Source of the DNA: Rhodococcus sp. KBS0724
GTDB lineage: Bacteria > Actinomycetota > Actinomycetes > Mycobacteriales > Mycobacteriaceae
Length of the DNA stretch: 64,000 nucleotides
Reading direction: 5' to 3'
NCBI RefSeq assembly: GCF_005938745.2
Contig: NZ_VCBX02000001.1
Span: 6,214,501 to 6,278,500 of the forward strand
Shown here: positions 51,574 to 59,833 of the stretch, piece after piece
Numbering within the stretch: the first letter of the stretch is position 1
How the letters are laid out: each line of letters begins with the position of its first letter
Notes under the pieces: model-generated
Told to the model about the DNA's origin: nothing
Databases searched by the model: none
Seen by the model: the letters and a program-made list of their open reading frames with translations, nothing else
Position numbers and translations under genes: made by a program

Positions 51574-52896
51574 ATGACCGCGGACGATACCGGCAACGAA
51601 CCGCGCGAGGATAGCCGCGGGTTGATGTTGCTGTGTCTACTCGCGATCGTCGCCGGAGTCTGTGTCGGCTTCGTCGGTGGGGCGTTCCGTTGGTGCCTGC
51701 GCAAGGCGGACGGTCTCCGCGAGACGATCCTGGAATGGTCACACGGGATTCCCTATGTCGGCTGGCTTGTCCCCGTTGCACTGGTGGCGTCATGCACAGC
51801 GCTTGCCGTCGTGATCGTGCAACGTGTGCCGCTGGCAGCGGGAAGCGGCATCCAGCATGTGGAAGCCGTCTTCCGCGGCGAGACACAACCTCCACCTCTT
51901 GTCCTCGTGCCCGCAAGATTTGTCGGCGGCCTGCTGGCGATCGGCTCGGGGCTCGTTCTCGGCCGCGAAGGTCCCACCGTGCATATGGGTGCGGCGATCG
52001 GAGCAGAAGCAGGACGACGAGCACGACTTTCGGAACCCGATGTGCGGCTGCTTCAAACATCCGCGGCCGGAGCTGGACTCGCCGTCGCCTTCAACGCCCC
52101 CATCGGTGGCGCGTTGTTCGTCTGTGAGGAGGTCACCAAATCGTTCCGGCTCCGAACGGTGCTTCCCACGCTGTTCGGCGTAGCAGTGGCGGTGGCATGC
52201 TCACGGCTGGTGATAGGTAATCGGCCTGACTTCGCGGTCGGCACCGTCCCCAGTCCGCACATTGCACTTCTACCGCTGTTCGTCGTCTTCGGACTGTTGA
52301 CCGGGCTACTGGGAATCCTCTACAACCGCCTGATTCTGGGCATGCTCGAACTTGTTGCACGCCAACGTCGTATTCCGCCGACCGTCATCGGAGCGATAAT
52401 CGGCGCTGTCATCGGAGTCGTCCTGTTTCTCAATCCGCTGGTCGGTAGCGGCGGCGATACCGTCTCGCAGATGCTTGTCGGCGGGCGCACTTTTGTCCTG
52501 CCGATTCTGCTGCTGTACCTCGTTGTTCGATTCTTCACCGGCCCGCTGTCCTACGCCGCCGGAACTCCTGGTGGCCTTTTTGCTCCGCTTCTCGCACTCG
52601 GCGCCCTCTGGGGTTCGTTATTTGCCGGGCTCGCAAGCTTCGTTCCCGGAGTGGACGCCGGAGTTACAGTCGCGATGGCGATGGTCGGTATGGCCGCGCT
52701 CTTCGGCGCCGTGGTGCGGGCGCCTTTTACCGGCATCGTGATCGTCGTGGAGATGACGGCCGTGACTTCTGTCCTCGTTCCGATGCTCGCCGCCACCGCT
52801 GCCGCAGTTCTTGTCGCGACGTTGGCCGGGTCGGCGCCTATTTACGACAGTTTGCGCGAACGGATGCTGCAAGGCCAACGCCCACCTCGCACGTAG
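51574..52896 (+). CDS. ClC-family chloride channel or transporter
   Basis: A 440-residue membrane protein with the ClC signatures in order: GSGIQHVEAVF (in place of the usual GSGIP, at about 90), GREGPTVHMGAAIG with the gating glutamate near 130, and GGLFAPLLALGALWG near residue 335. About 18 helices fit the ClC fold, and no CBS domains follow. It may be a Cl-/H+ antiporter; the gating Glu is present. The ATG at 51574 has TAGGGA upstream. The stop codon lies inside the terminator hairpin. Confidence 0.88.
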   Translation: MTADDTGNEPREDSRGLMLLCLLAIVAGVCVGFVGGAFRWCLRKADGLRETILEWSHGIPYVGWLVPVALVASCTALAVVIVQRVPLAAGSGIQHVEAVFRGETQPPPLVLVPARFVGGLLAIGSGLVLGREGPTVHMGAAIGAEAGRRARLSEPDVRLLQTSAAGAGLAVAFNAPIGGALFVCEEVTKSFRLRTVLPTLFGVAVAVACSRLVIGNRPDFAVGTVPSPHIALLPLFVVFGLLTGLLGILYNRLILGMLELVARQRRIPPTVIGAIIGAVIGVVLFLNPLVGSGGDTVSQMLVGGRTFVLPILLLYLVVRFFTGPLSYAAGTPGGLFAPLLALGALWGSLFAGLASFVPGVDAGVTVAMAMVGMAALFGAVVRAPFTGIVIVVEMTAVTSVLVPMLAATAAAVLVATLAGSAPIYDSLRERMLQGQRPPRT

Positions 52897-52911
52897 CGAA
52901 GTGGGCGTTGG
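52875..52911. terminator. Bidirectional terminator hairpin overlapping the ClC stop
   Basis: An 11-bp perfect inverted repeat (CCAACGCCCAC at 52875-52885 and GTGGGCGTTGG at 52901-52911) encloses an inner TCGC/GCGA pair, so the stem can extend to 15 pairs with one mismatch. The left arm is part of the last codons of the ClC gene, and its stop (52894-52896) is in the loop. It lies between this gene and the convergent ndh gene and can serve both. Confidence 0.75.
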
Positions 52912-52934
52912 AGGATCCTGCCTTGCCGTGAAAG

Positions 52935-54308
52935 TTAGGCGGAGTGCGCCAACTCTGGTTCCTTCTCGAGCACCGGCGGAGCAGCTTCGATCGTCACGGC
53001 CTCTTGCGTGTAGTGGAAGTGCGGGCGACGGTGGCCGATGAAGGATCCGAACCAGGACATGACTGCGACATAACGGTTTCGGAAGCCCACCATGTACATG
53101 ACGTGCACGGCCAACCACACGAACCACGCGATGGTGCCCTTGAATTCGATCTTCTTGCCCACCCGGACCACAGCGCTGAATCTGCTGATGATCGACATGC
53201 TGCCCTTGTCCATGTACTTGAAAGGCGTTCCGGCCTTGCGCTTTCCATTGACAATCTTGGCGGCGTGACGGCCACCCTGCATCGCGACGGGCGACTGACC
53301 GGGCAAACCATTGAGCGAGGTCATGTCGCCGACGGCATACACGTTGGCGAAGCCGCCCACGGTGAGGTCGGGATTGATGAGGAGTCGACCAGCGCGGTCG
53401 CTCTCACAACCGGTTGCAGCTCCGAGAACTGCGGCAAAGTCGTTGGCACGCACACCGGCCGACCAGATGACCGTCTCGGCGTCGATGCGCTTTTCTTCCT
53501 TGGTCTGGATCGACGACACCGTGACGCCGTGCTCGTCGATGGCGGTGACCATGGTGTTCAGAACTACCTCGACACCGGACTTCTCGAGCGATTTCTGCGT
53601 GTATTCGCTGAGCTTGCCGCCGAAGGCGGGCAGTGCAACGCCGGCACCTTCAACCATGGTGACGGTGACTTCTTCGGCGCTGATGTTGTTGATAGCCATC
53701 GCGAAATAGCGGCGCGCCAATTCCTTGATCTGACCGGCCAACTCGACACCCGTGGCACCGGCGCCGACAACGACAAAGCTCAGCAGGTTCTTGCGCGTCA
53801 ATGCGTCGGTGGTGGTGTGAGCCTCTTCGAAGCAGCGCAGGATCTGCTTGCGCAGCAATTCTGCGTCCTCGACGGTCTTGAGCTTGTACGTGACCTCGGC
53901 AAACTCGTCGCGGCCGAAATACGCCTGCGTTGCTCCGGTTGCCGCGATCAGTGAGCGATATCCGAGCGTGTGCCGTTGACCCGACGCCTCGTAGACGATT
54001 GTGCTGTCTTCGGCATTGACCTCGACGACGCGTCCGAGACGGACGTCCGCATCGGGGAACTTCTGCAGAATGTTGCGGATCGGCGGAGCAATTTCGCCGG
54101 CCGAGAGCACGCCGGTCGCAACCTGGTAGAGCAGCGGTTGAAAGAGGTGCTCAGTGGTCTCGGAGATGAGGACGAAGGGCGTCTTGGACTTCGTGAGCGT
54201 CTTCGCGGCAGCAAGTGCCCCGAACCCGGATCCGACGATGACGACCTGAGTCTTCTCGTGTCCCGTTGCATCCACATCTGCGCGACCCGCAGCAGTTCTG
54301 TCCACCAC
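52935..54308 (-). CDS. ndh: Type II NADH dehydrogenase
   Basis: A 457-residue single-subunit NADH:quinone oxidoreductase that does not pump protons. The FAD Rossmann motif QVVIVGSGFGALAAA lies at residues 21-35, and the NADH-binding motif FVVVGAGATGVELAG at about 178-192. YQVATGVLSAGEIA and the AVGDMTSLNGLPGQSPVAMQGG segment belong to the quinone and FAD sites. A C-terminal amphipathic/hydrophobic part (about 390-430) anchors it to the membrane. GTG 54308 or the next codon GTG is the start, after AGGAG. It shares the 120-base gap with the divergent LysR gene. Confidence 0.92.
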   Translation of the reverse strand: MVDRTAAGRADVDATGHEKTQVVIVGSGFGALAAAKTLTKSKTPFVLISETTEHLFQPLLYQVATGVLSAGEIAPPIRNILQKFPDADVRLGRVVEVNAEDSTIVYEASGQRHTLGYRSLIAATGATQAYFGRDEFAEVTYKLKTVEDAELLRKQILRCFEEAHTTTDALTRKNLLSFVVVGAGATGVELAGQIKELARRYFAMAINNISAEEVTVTMVEGAGVALPAFGGKLSEYTQKSLEKSGVEVVLNTMVTAIDEHGVTVSSIQTKEEKRIDAETVIWSAGVRANDFAAVLGAATGCESDRAGRLLINPDLTVGGFANVYAVGDMTSLNGLPGQSPVAMQGGRHAAKIVNGKRKAGTPFKYMDKGSMSIISRFSAVVRVGKKIEFKGTIAWFVWLAVHVMYMVGFRNRYVAVMSWFGSFIGHRRPHFHYTQEAVTIEAAPPVLEKEPELAHSA

Positions 54309-54428
54309 AAACTCCTAAACCAAATTGAAAGTATGACTATTACCGTATGGAACGGTCATAGGCTCAGTCCAGCTAGCTGCAGTATTCGCAAGACTGTTAT
54401 CTGTTTTGCTCATAAGTAGGATGTCGGT

Positions 54429-55319
54429 ATGGACTTTCGCCAACTCAAGTATTTTCTCGTCGTCAGCGAGGAACTGAGCTTCAGCCGTGCTGCCGAACGG
54501 TGCTTCATCTCCCAATCCGCCATCAGCCATCAGGTGGCGCGGTTGGAGAAGGAACTCGGCGCGACGCTCTTCGAACGGTCCACCCGAGCGGTGCACCTCT
54601 CGCCGGCAGGCTCCCGATTGGTGCCGATAGCCCAACAGGTTCTGAGCCTCGAAACCATGGCCTACTCGGTGGCACGCGATCCCAGTGCACGCATCCGCAT
54701 CACCGGGAACATGAGTTTTGCCGGTCAAACCCTGGATGCGATTGCCCATGTGCGCGAACGACATCCAGATCTCGACGTCGAGTTCGTGATCAAGAGTTTT
54801 GCGCACCGCATGGACGCGGTGGCGTCGGGGGATGCAGACATTGCACTTATTCGCGGTAGCGTCGACCGCCCCGGTCTGGAACCTATCGACCTGGGCGTCG
54901 AGGATCTGCTGATCGTCATGTCGAGCCGCCACCCATTGGCCGGCCAGCAGAGCGTCGACCTGAACGATCTCGCCGCATACCCCCTGCTGCTGCCGCCCCG
55001 CCAAAGTCAGGTACTGATTCACCAGGTCGTGGAAGACGCATTCCGGGAAATCGGCCGTCGAGTGCAGCTGGGCCCGGCAATTCCGAGCGATCACACCGCC
55101 ACCCTCGACGTCATCACGAACCCCAAGGCCTGGACCCTGCTGTACTCGATCACCGCAGGCGAATCACCTCGGGCCGGAATCAGCTTCATGCGAGAAGCGC
55201 ACGGCCGCTTGCGAATCCCCGTATCCGGCGTCACGCGTAGCGGCGCCACCCACGTACCGGAGTTCAACGATCTAATTCAGGCACTCAAAGATTCCATGAA
55301 CCCATCTTTCACTGAGTGA
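54429..55319 (+). CDS. LysR-family regulator next to an aldehyde/alcohol dehydrogenase pair
   Basis: A 296-residue LysR-type regulator. The helix-turn-helix (MDFRQLKYFLVVSEELSFSRAAERCFISQSAISHQVARLEKE) is complete, and the effector domain begins near residue 90 (ARIRITGNMSFAG). It is upstream of and codirectional with the ALDH and ADH genes. The spacer before the ALDH gene contains a symmetric element, so it may regulate them, or regulate the divergent ndh. Which of the two is the target cannot be told from sequence alone. Confidence 0.86.
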   Translation: MDFRQLKYFLVVSEELSFSRAAERCFISQSAISHQVARLEKELGATLFERSTRAVHLSPAGSRLVPIAQQVLSLETMAYSVARDPSARIRITGNMSFAGQTLDAIAHVRERHPDLDVEFVIKSFAHRMDAVASGDADIALIRGSVDRPGLEPIDLGVEDLLIVMSSRHPLAGQQSVDLNDLAAYPLLLPPRQSQVLIHQVVEDAFREIGRRVQLGPAIPSDHTATLDVITNPKAWTLLYSITAGESPRAGISFMREAHGRLRIPVSGVTRSGATHVPEFNDLIQALKDSMNPSFTE

Positions 55320-55327
55320 AAGTTGGG
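55301..55327. promoter_or_regulatory. Symmetric element at the end of the LysR gene
   Basis: CTTTCACT-G-AGTGAAAG (55306-55322) is a perfect 8-bp inverted repeat around one base. It is extended by CCCA (left) and TGGG (right) after a single mismatch. It overlaps the LysR stop codon and lies about 90 bases before the ALDH start. It could be the LysR terminator or a regulator-binding site for the dehydrogenase genes. It has no T run, which slightly favours a binding site. Confidence 0.45.
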
Positions 55328-55413
55328 TGGTCATCAGTTCCTCGGCAAAGCAGCGTGGTGGGTAACCATGTGATGCGGCCGAGCGGCGCATCCCTTTTTT
55401 TCAAGGAGCGACC

Positions 55414-56877
55414 ATGACGAGTTTGATGACCGAGCCGGTCTGGGAATCGAAGATTTTTGCCGGAGAATGGATCGCCGGCGGGGCCGCAGATCGCATCGTT
55501 GTCGAACCCGCAACAGGTAAACAGCTCAGCACTGTCGGCATAGCTACGCCCGACGATGTCGCTGCTGCAGCAGCGAAGGCCGCTGTCGCTCAAAAAGACT
55601 GGGCAGCACGGCCGTACACCGAGCGAGCAGCTGTGCTGCGCCGCGCGGGTCAACTGTTCGAGCAGTACGCCGACGAAATCGCCGAGTGGGTAATCCGCGA
55701 AGGCGGCAGCATTCCAGCCAAAGCCGGGCTGGAAACCCACACCGCCGCGGAGGAGTGCTACAACGCCGCTGCCCTGGCCGCTCACCCGGTCGGCGAGGTT
55801 CTGCGTTCCGAACAGCCCAGACTCAGTTTCTCGCGGCGCGTCCCCGTCGGGACTGTCGGCGTCATCGCTCCCTTCAACTTTCCGATCATCCTGGCCATCC
55901 GCGCGGTTGCTCCCGCCCTAGCGCTGGGCAACGCCGTGATCCTCAAGCCAGATCCGCGCACCGCGATCTGTGGCGGCGTGGTCCTCGCCCGAGTCTTCGA
56001 AGAAGCCGGCTTGCCGGCCGGCGTGTTCAGCATGCTGCCAGGCGGCGCCGACGCCGGTGAAGCCATCGTGGTTCATCCGAGCGTCCGCGTCATCGCCTTC
56101 ACCGGATCGACCCGCGCCGGCCGAGCAGTCGGTGAGCTGGCGGGCCGTCACCTCAAGCGCGCCCATCTCGAACTGGGCGGCAACAACGCCCTGATCGTCA
56201 TGGACGACGTCGACCTCGAAAAGGCAGTATCGGTAGGCGCTTTCGGTTCGTTCATGCACCAGGGACAGATCTGCATGACAACCGGGCGCCAACTCGTTCA
56301 CGAGAGCATCGTCGGCGATTACACCGCACTCCTCGCCGAGCACGCCGAGAAGCTTCCAGTCGGCAACCCCTTCACCGGCCAGGTAGCGCTCGGCCCCATC
56401 ATCGACGCGAAACAACGCGACCACATCCACTCGCTCGTCACCGAAAGCATCGCGGCCGGAGCGAAACTGGCAGCCGGCGGCACCTACGAAGACCTCTTCT
56501 ACCGGCCGACGGTCCTGGCTGATACTCCACTCACAGCACCCGCTTTTGCCGACGAGGTGTTCGGCCCCGTCGCGCCCGTAACATCCTTCTCCAGCATCGA
56601 CCAGGCAATCGCCATCGCCAACAACTCCGAATACGGTCTGTCCCTGGGCATTCTGACCGCCGACGCCATGCGCGGGCTCGAAATCGCCCAGCAGATCCCG
56701 ACCGGTCTCGTGCACATCAACGATCAGACCGTCGGTGACGAAGCCGTCATCCCCTTCGGCGGCATGGCATCTTCCGGCAACGGGGGTCGCGTCGGCGGCA
56801 TCGGGGCCAACCTCGACGCCTTCACCGAAACCCAATGGGTGACCGCGCAAAGCACACTGCCCGTCTACCCCTTCTGA
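55414..56877 (+). CDS. Aldehyde dehydrogenase, benzaldehyde-dehydrogenase-like
   Basis: A 487-residue NAD(P)+-dependent dehydrogenase. The catalytic Cys287 in MHQGQICMTTGR and the general base Glu253 in HLELGGNN are present, as are the cofactor motif FTGSTRAGRAVG and the oxyanion Asn in APFNFP. The overall sequence is closest to the benzaldehyde dehydrogenase group, as judged by eye (for example QPRLSFSRRVPVGTVGVIAP). The alcohol dehydrogenase follows 23 bases downstream, so the pair should oxidise an aromatic alcohol to its acid. The ATG has AAGGAG 5 bases upstream. Confidence 0.87.
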   Translation: MTSLMTEPVWESKIFAGEWIAGGAADRIVVEPATGKQLSTVGIATPDDVAAAAAKAAVAQKDWAARPYTERAAVLRRAGQLFEQYADEIAEWVIREGGSIPAKAGLETHTAAEECYNAAALAAHPVGEVLRSEQPRLSFSRRVPVGTVGVIAPFNFPIILAIRAVAPALALGNAVILKPDPRTAICGGVVLARVFEEAGLPAGVFSMLPGGADAGEAIVVHPSVRVIAFTGSTRAGRAVGELAGRHLKRAHLELGGNNALIVMDDVDLEKAVSVGAFGSFMHQGQICMTTGRQLVHESIVGDYTALLAEHAEKLPVGNPFTGQVALGPIIDAKQRDHIHSLVTESIAAGAKLAAGGTYEDLFYRPTVLADTPLTAPAFADEVFGPVAPVTSFSSIDQAIAIANNSEYGLSLGILTADAMRGLEIAQQIPTGLVHINDQTVGDEAVIPFGGMASSGNGGRVGGIGANLDAFTETQWVTAQSTLPVYPF

Positions 56878-56900
56878 TCCACATCACCCAGGAGCACAAC

Positions 56901-58010
56901 ATGACCCATGCAGCACGCGCGGCGGTCGTCGACAAGATCGGCCAACCGTTCACCATCGGTGACGTCACACTGGACACCCCACGCGCGGACGAGGTCCTGG
57001 TCCGCATCGTGGCCGCCGGTGTGTGCGGCACCGACCTCGGCGTTCAAGCCGGCCACATTCCGTTCCCGTTGCCCGGCGTTCTGGGCCATGAGGGAGCGGG
57101 CATCGTCGAAGAGGTGGGCAGCGCTGTCACGACGGTCAAGCCCGGCGACAAGGTTCTGCTGTCCTTCACCAGTTGCGGATCGTGCCGAAACTGCCGCACA
57201 GCGCACCCGGCGTATTGCCAGGAGTTTCTGCCGCGCAACCTGATCGGCGGTAGTCGAGCCGATGGTACTGCCACGATCTCGCGAGCTGGCGAAGACTTGA
57301 GCGGCCATTTCTTCGCTCAATCCTCGTTCTCCACCTACGCCCTTGCTGACGAGCGCGGAGTCACAAAGGTCTCCGACACCGCAGATCTCGGTCTACTCGC
57401 TCCGCTCGGATGCGGCATCCAGACCGGCGCAGGCGCGGTACTCAACATCCTGAAGCCCGAACCCGGCTCGACCATCGCGATCTTCGGCGTCGGAGCTGTG
57501 GGCATGGCCGCGGTCATGGCTGCAAAGCTGACCGGTGCCGAGCGCATCATCGCGATCGACATCGTGCCGTCCCGCCTCGACCTGGCGCGCGAACTCGGCG
57601 CAACCGACGTCATCAATTCGAAGGATCTCGACGCCGCAACGGAGCTGGATCGCATCAGCGACGGCCTTGGTATCGACTACGCCATCGATGCCACCGGAAA
57701 CGTCCATGTGCTCGCGACTGCGATCGAATGCCTCGCTCCGCTGGGTACCGTCGCTGCGATCGGCGCGCCCGCCGCAGGAACCACCGTGGCGGTGGATGTG
57801 AATTACCTGCTGAACGGCCGCAAGTTCATCGGCGTCACCGAGGGCGACGCGGTGCCGCAGGTGTTCCTGCCGTCGTTGGTGGCATTGATCGAACAAGGAC
57901 GTTTCCCGCTGGAGAAGCTGGTCAAGCACTACCGGTTCGATCAGATCAACGAGGCGGCCGAGGGCATCAAGGACGGCAGCGTACTCAAGCCGGTGCTGCT
58001 GTTCGACTGA
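56901..58010 (+). CDS. Zinc-dependent alcohol dehydrogenase, aryl-alcohol type
   Basis: A 369-residue medium-chain dehydrogenase. Catalytic zinc ligands include Cys42 (GVCGTD) and His63-Glu64 (GHEG). The structural zinc uses Cys92, Cys95, Cys98 and Cys106. The NAD-binding motif GVGAVGMAAVMAAK is in the second half. The group includes benzyl alcohol dehydrogenases such as XylB and AreB. The ATG at 56901 has AGGAG 6 bases upstream and is preferred over a longer frame that overlaps the ALDH gene. It is the second gene of the dehydrogenase unit and ends before a perfect palindromic terminator. Confidence 0.87.
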   Translation: MTHAARAAVVDKIGQPFTIGDVTLDTPRADEVLVRIVAAGVCGTDLGVQAGHIPFPLPGVLGHEGAGIVEEVGSAVTTVKPGDKVLLSFTSCGSCRNCRTAHPAYCQEFLPRNLIGGSRADGTATISRAGEDLSGHFFAQSSFSTYALADERGVTKVSDTADLGLLAPLGCGIQTGAGAVLNILKPEPGSTIAIFGVGAVGMAAVMAAKLTGAERIIAIDIVPSRLDLARELGATDVINSKDLDAATELDRISDGLGIDYAIDATGNVHVLATAIECLAPLGTVAAIGAPAAGTTVAVDVNYLLNGRKFIGVTEGDAVPQVFLPSLVALIEQGRFPLEKLVKHYRFDQINEAAEGIKDGSVLKPVLLFD

Positions 58011-58127
58011 TTCCGGCTGCGCTTCGCGCGAGGTGGGTAGGAGTGCACACAAGAACTCCCACGGACCCACATCCCGCATCAGCAAGCGACTAGTGTGCAG
58101 AATTACCCAGGCACATCGGGACATGAA

Positions 58128-58161
58128 AAGAGGAGTCACACGAATTCGTGTGACTCCTCTT
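58128..58161. terminator. 34-bp perfect palindrome, bidirectional terminator
   Basis: A continuous perfect 34-base palindrome (17-bp arms, no loop bases) centred on GAATTC at 58142-58147, between the convergent ADH and TerC genes. It ends 15 bases before the TerC stop codon. A short T run follows on the plus strand, with A-rich bases just before, giving each strand a hairpin with adjacent U-rich tail. It should terminate both genes. Confidence 0.85.
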
Positions 58162-58176
58162 CTCGATTTTCAGTTG

Positions 58177-59235
58177 TCAGCTCGTACTGCGAGCATCCAC
58201 TTTGTCGTCGTCGTCATCGCGCTCGATCGCTGCGGGCTCGATGGCTGACTTCTCGAGGTCGATCGGCGTATCACCGGTGCCGACTTCTTCCGCATCAGGC
58301 TCTACCGGCAGCGGCTTCTTGAGGCTCAAGATGATCGAGCCTGCCAGCACCACGATGATCACGGCGAGGCTGACCAGAGACGGGATCTCGGGGATAGACG
58401 TGCTGATCACCTTGTGACCGGCCTGCATGATCAGCTTCACGCCGATGAAGGCGAGAATGATCGACAGACCCTTGGACAGGTAGTGGAACTTCTCGAGCAT
58501 GCCCGAGAGCAGGAAGTACAGGGCACGCAGACCCAGGATCGCAAATGCGTTGCTGGAGTAAACGATGAACGGGTCGTCGCTCACTGCCAGAACTGCCGGG
58601 ACACTGTCGACGGCAAACACGAGGTCGGCCGCTTCGATGGCTACGACAACCGCGAACAGCGGTGTTGCGATGCGCTTTCCGGCTTCCTTGACGAAGAACT
58701 TGGTACCGGCGTACTCGTCCTGGACGGGCATGACCTTGCGCAGCATGCGAACTGCGAACGACGTGCCGGGGTCGAAGCTGTCGTCCTCGTCCTTGAGGAG
58801 CTTGTACGCGCTGTAGAGCAGGATCGCGGCGAACACGAACAGTACTGCCGTGAACTTACTGACGATCGCGACACCGGCGGCGAGGAAGATACCGCGGAAG
58901 ATCAGGGCGCCGATGACACCGAAGAACAGGACGCGGTGCTGGTACTCACGCGGCACCTTGAAGTAACCGAAGATCAGGGCGAACACGAACAGGTTGTCGA
59001 CGGAGAGACTCTTCTCCAGCAGCCAGGCCGTGGTGAATTCGACACCTGAGTCCACCCCCAAAGTCAGGGTGACAACCACCGCGAACACCAGCGACAAACC
59101 GACCCAGAGTGCACTCCACCTGGCGGCTTCCTTGAATCCGATGACGTGCGCGCCGCGGTGAGCAAGCAGGTCGATCAGCAACATGATGACGATGACGGCG
59201 GCAAACGCGGCCCACGCCCATACGGGAACAGTCAT
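58177..59235 (-). CDS. TerC-family membrane protein
   Basis: A 352-residue membrane protein with eight to nine hydrophobic helices and the TerC signature segments: LLEKSLSVDNLFVFALIFGYF near 73-93, VAIEAADLVFAVDSVPAVLAVS near 198-219, and SSNAFAILGLRALYFLL shortly after. The intramembrane acidic residues in these motifs are thought to bind a metal (manganese for Alx-type proteins) or support tellurite resistance. The C-terminal tail (about 310-352) is acidic, with a run of five Asp. A 250-base leader or gap lies upstream. No manganese riboswitch could be recognised. Confidence 0.85.
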   Translation of the reverse strand: MTVPVWAWAAFAAVIVIMLLIDLLAHRGAHVIGFKEAARWSALWVGLSLVFAVVVTLTLGVDSGVEFTTAWLLEKSLSVDNLFVFALIFGYFKVPREYQHRVLFFGVIGALIFRGIFLAAGVAIVSKFTAVLFVFAAILLYSAYKLLKDEDDSFDPGTSFAVRMLRKVMPVQDEYAGTKFFVKEAGKRIATPLFAVVVAIEAADLVFAVDSVPAVLAVSDDPFIVYSSNAFAILGLRALYFLLSGMLEKFHYLSKGLSIILAFIGVKLIMQAGHKVISTSIPEIPSLVSLAVIIVVLAGSIILSLKKPLPVEPDAEEVGTGDTPIDLEKSAIEPAAIERDDDDDKVDARSTS

Positions 59236-59303
59236 CGCCGATCACCTACCCGACTGCCACGGTTAACTTCAGTCACGGGATTCTCCTTTACCTGGAAGAC
59301 GAT

Positions 59304-59329
59304 TACTTCGATCACGTACTTCGATCACG
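59304..59329. repeat. Tandem 13-bp direct repeat in the TerC upstream region
   Basis: TACTTCGATCACG occurs twice with no gap (59304-59316 and 59317-59329). It lies about 70-95 bases upstream of the TerC start, in a region without a gene. Tandem sites of this spacing can be binding sites for a regulator; a chance repeat is also possible. The rest of the 250-base gap (59236-59485) is A+T-richer than its neighbours and must contain promoters for TerC and for the small gene on the other strand. Confidence 0.6.
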
Positions 59330-59485
59330 ACGGCCGTTTCACCGTCTTCACCAGTTTTCCTTGCCGACTTCAAACCATCACGGTCTATTTATCGACGACT
59401 TTTCCCGTTGAGATTGCCGGATTACGGCAATATTGATCCGTTTGCGCATGTCGGCAATCCAACCGAGTGTTCTAGCCTGGCAATC

Positions 59486-59833
59486 ATGAGCACCTCGTTG
59501 TACTACTCCGCCGTTCGCCCAGAACCGTTGTCGGCCGACGAGAGGACGGAAATCGACCGTCTGATCGCCGTGCACAACGACGAGTTCCCCTTCGACGCCG
59601 AAGTCCTGGACTTGTACGACTCGGACATCCCGAACACGGTCCTGAACGGGTCCACCAAGATCTCGAACGACGAAACGGAAATCATCCCGTCGCTCGTGTA
59701 CTGGTTCAACGCGCTGACCGAACTCAGGCGCGCCTTGCCGGACGCGCAGTGGGATGTCTCGCTCGACGACACACCCGTCGACTGGGACGACGAGTCGGGC
59801 TACTCGCTGCCCGGGCTGCCAGACATCAGCTGA
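59486..59833 (+). CDS. Hypothetical acidic protein
   Basis: A 115-residue protein that I do not recognise. It is acidic with no Cys, has few basic residues and shows no signal peptide or membrane segment. The second half contains VYWFNALTELRRALPDAQWD and a tail of Asp-rich turns (DDTPVDWDDESGYSLPGLP). The codon usage fits the genome, so it is probably real. The ATG 59486 was taken as the start because the upstream frame is poorly supported. Its end overlaps the end of the convergent PucR gene by 8 bases. Confidence 0.6.
   Translation: MSTSLYYSAVRPEPLSADERTEIDRLIAVHNDEFPFDAEVLDLYDSDIPNTVLNGSTKISNDETEIIPSLVYWFNALTELRRALPDAQWDVSLDDTPVDWDDESGYSLPGLPDIS

Noticed and set aside
59236..59485. Manganese riboswitch (yybP-ykoY) upstream of TerC
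   Set aside because: I could not find the conserved sequence segments or helices by eye, so it is not called.
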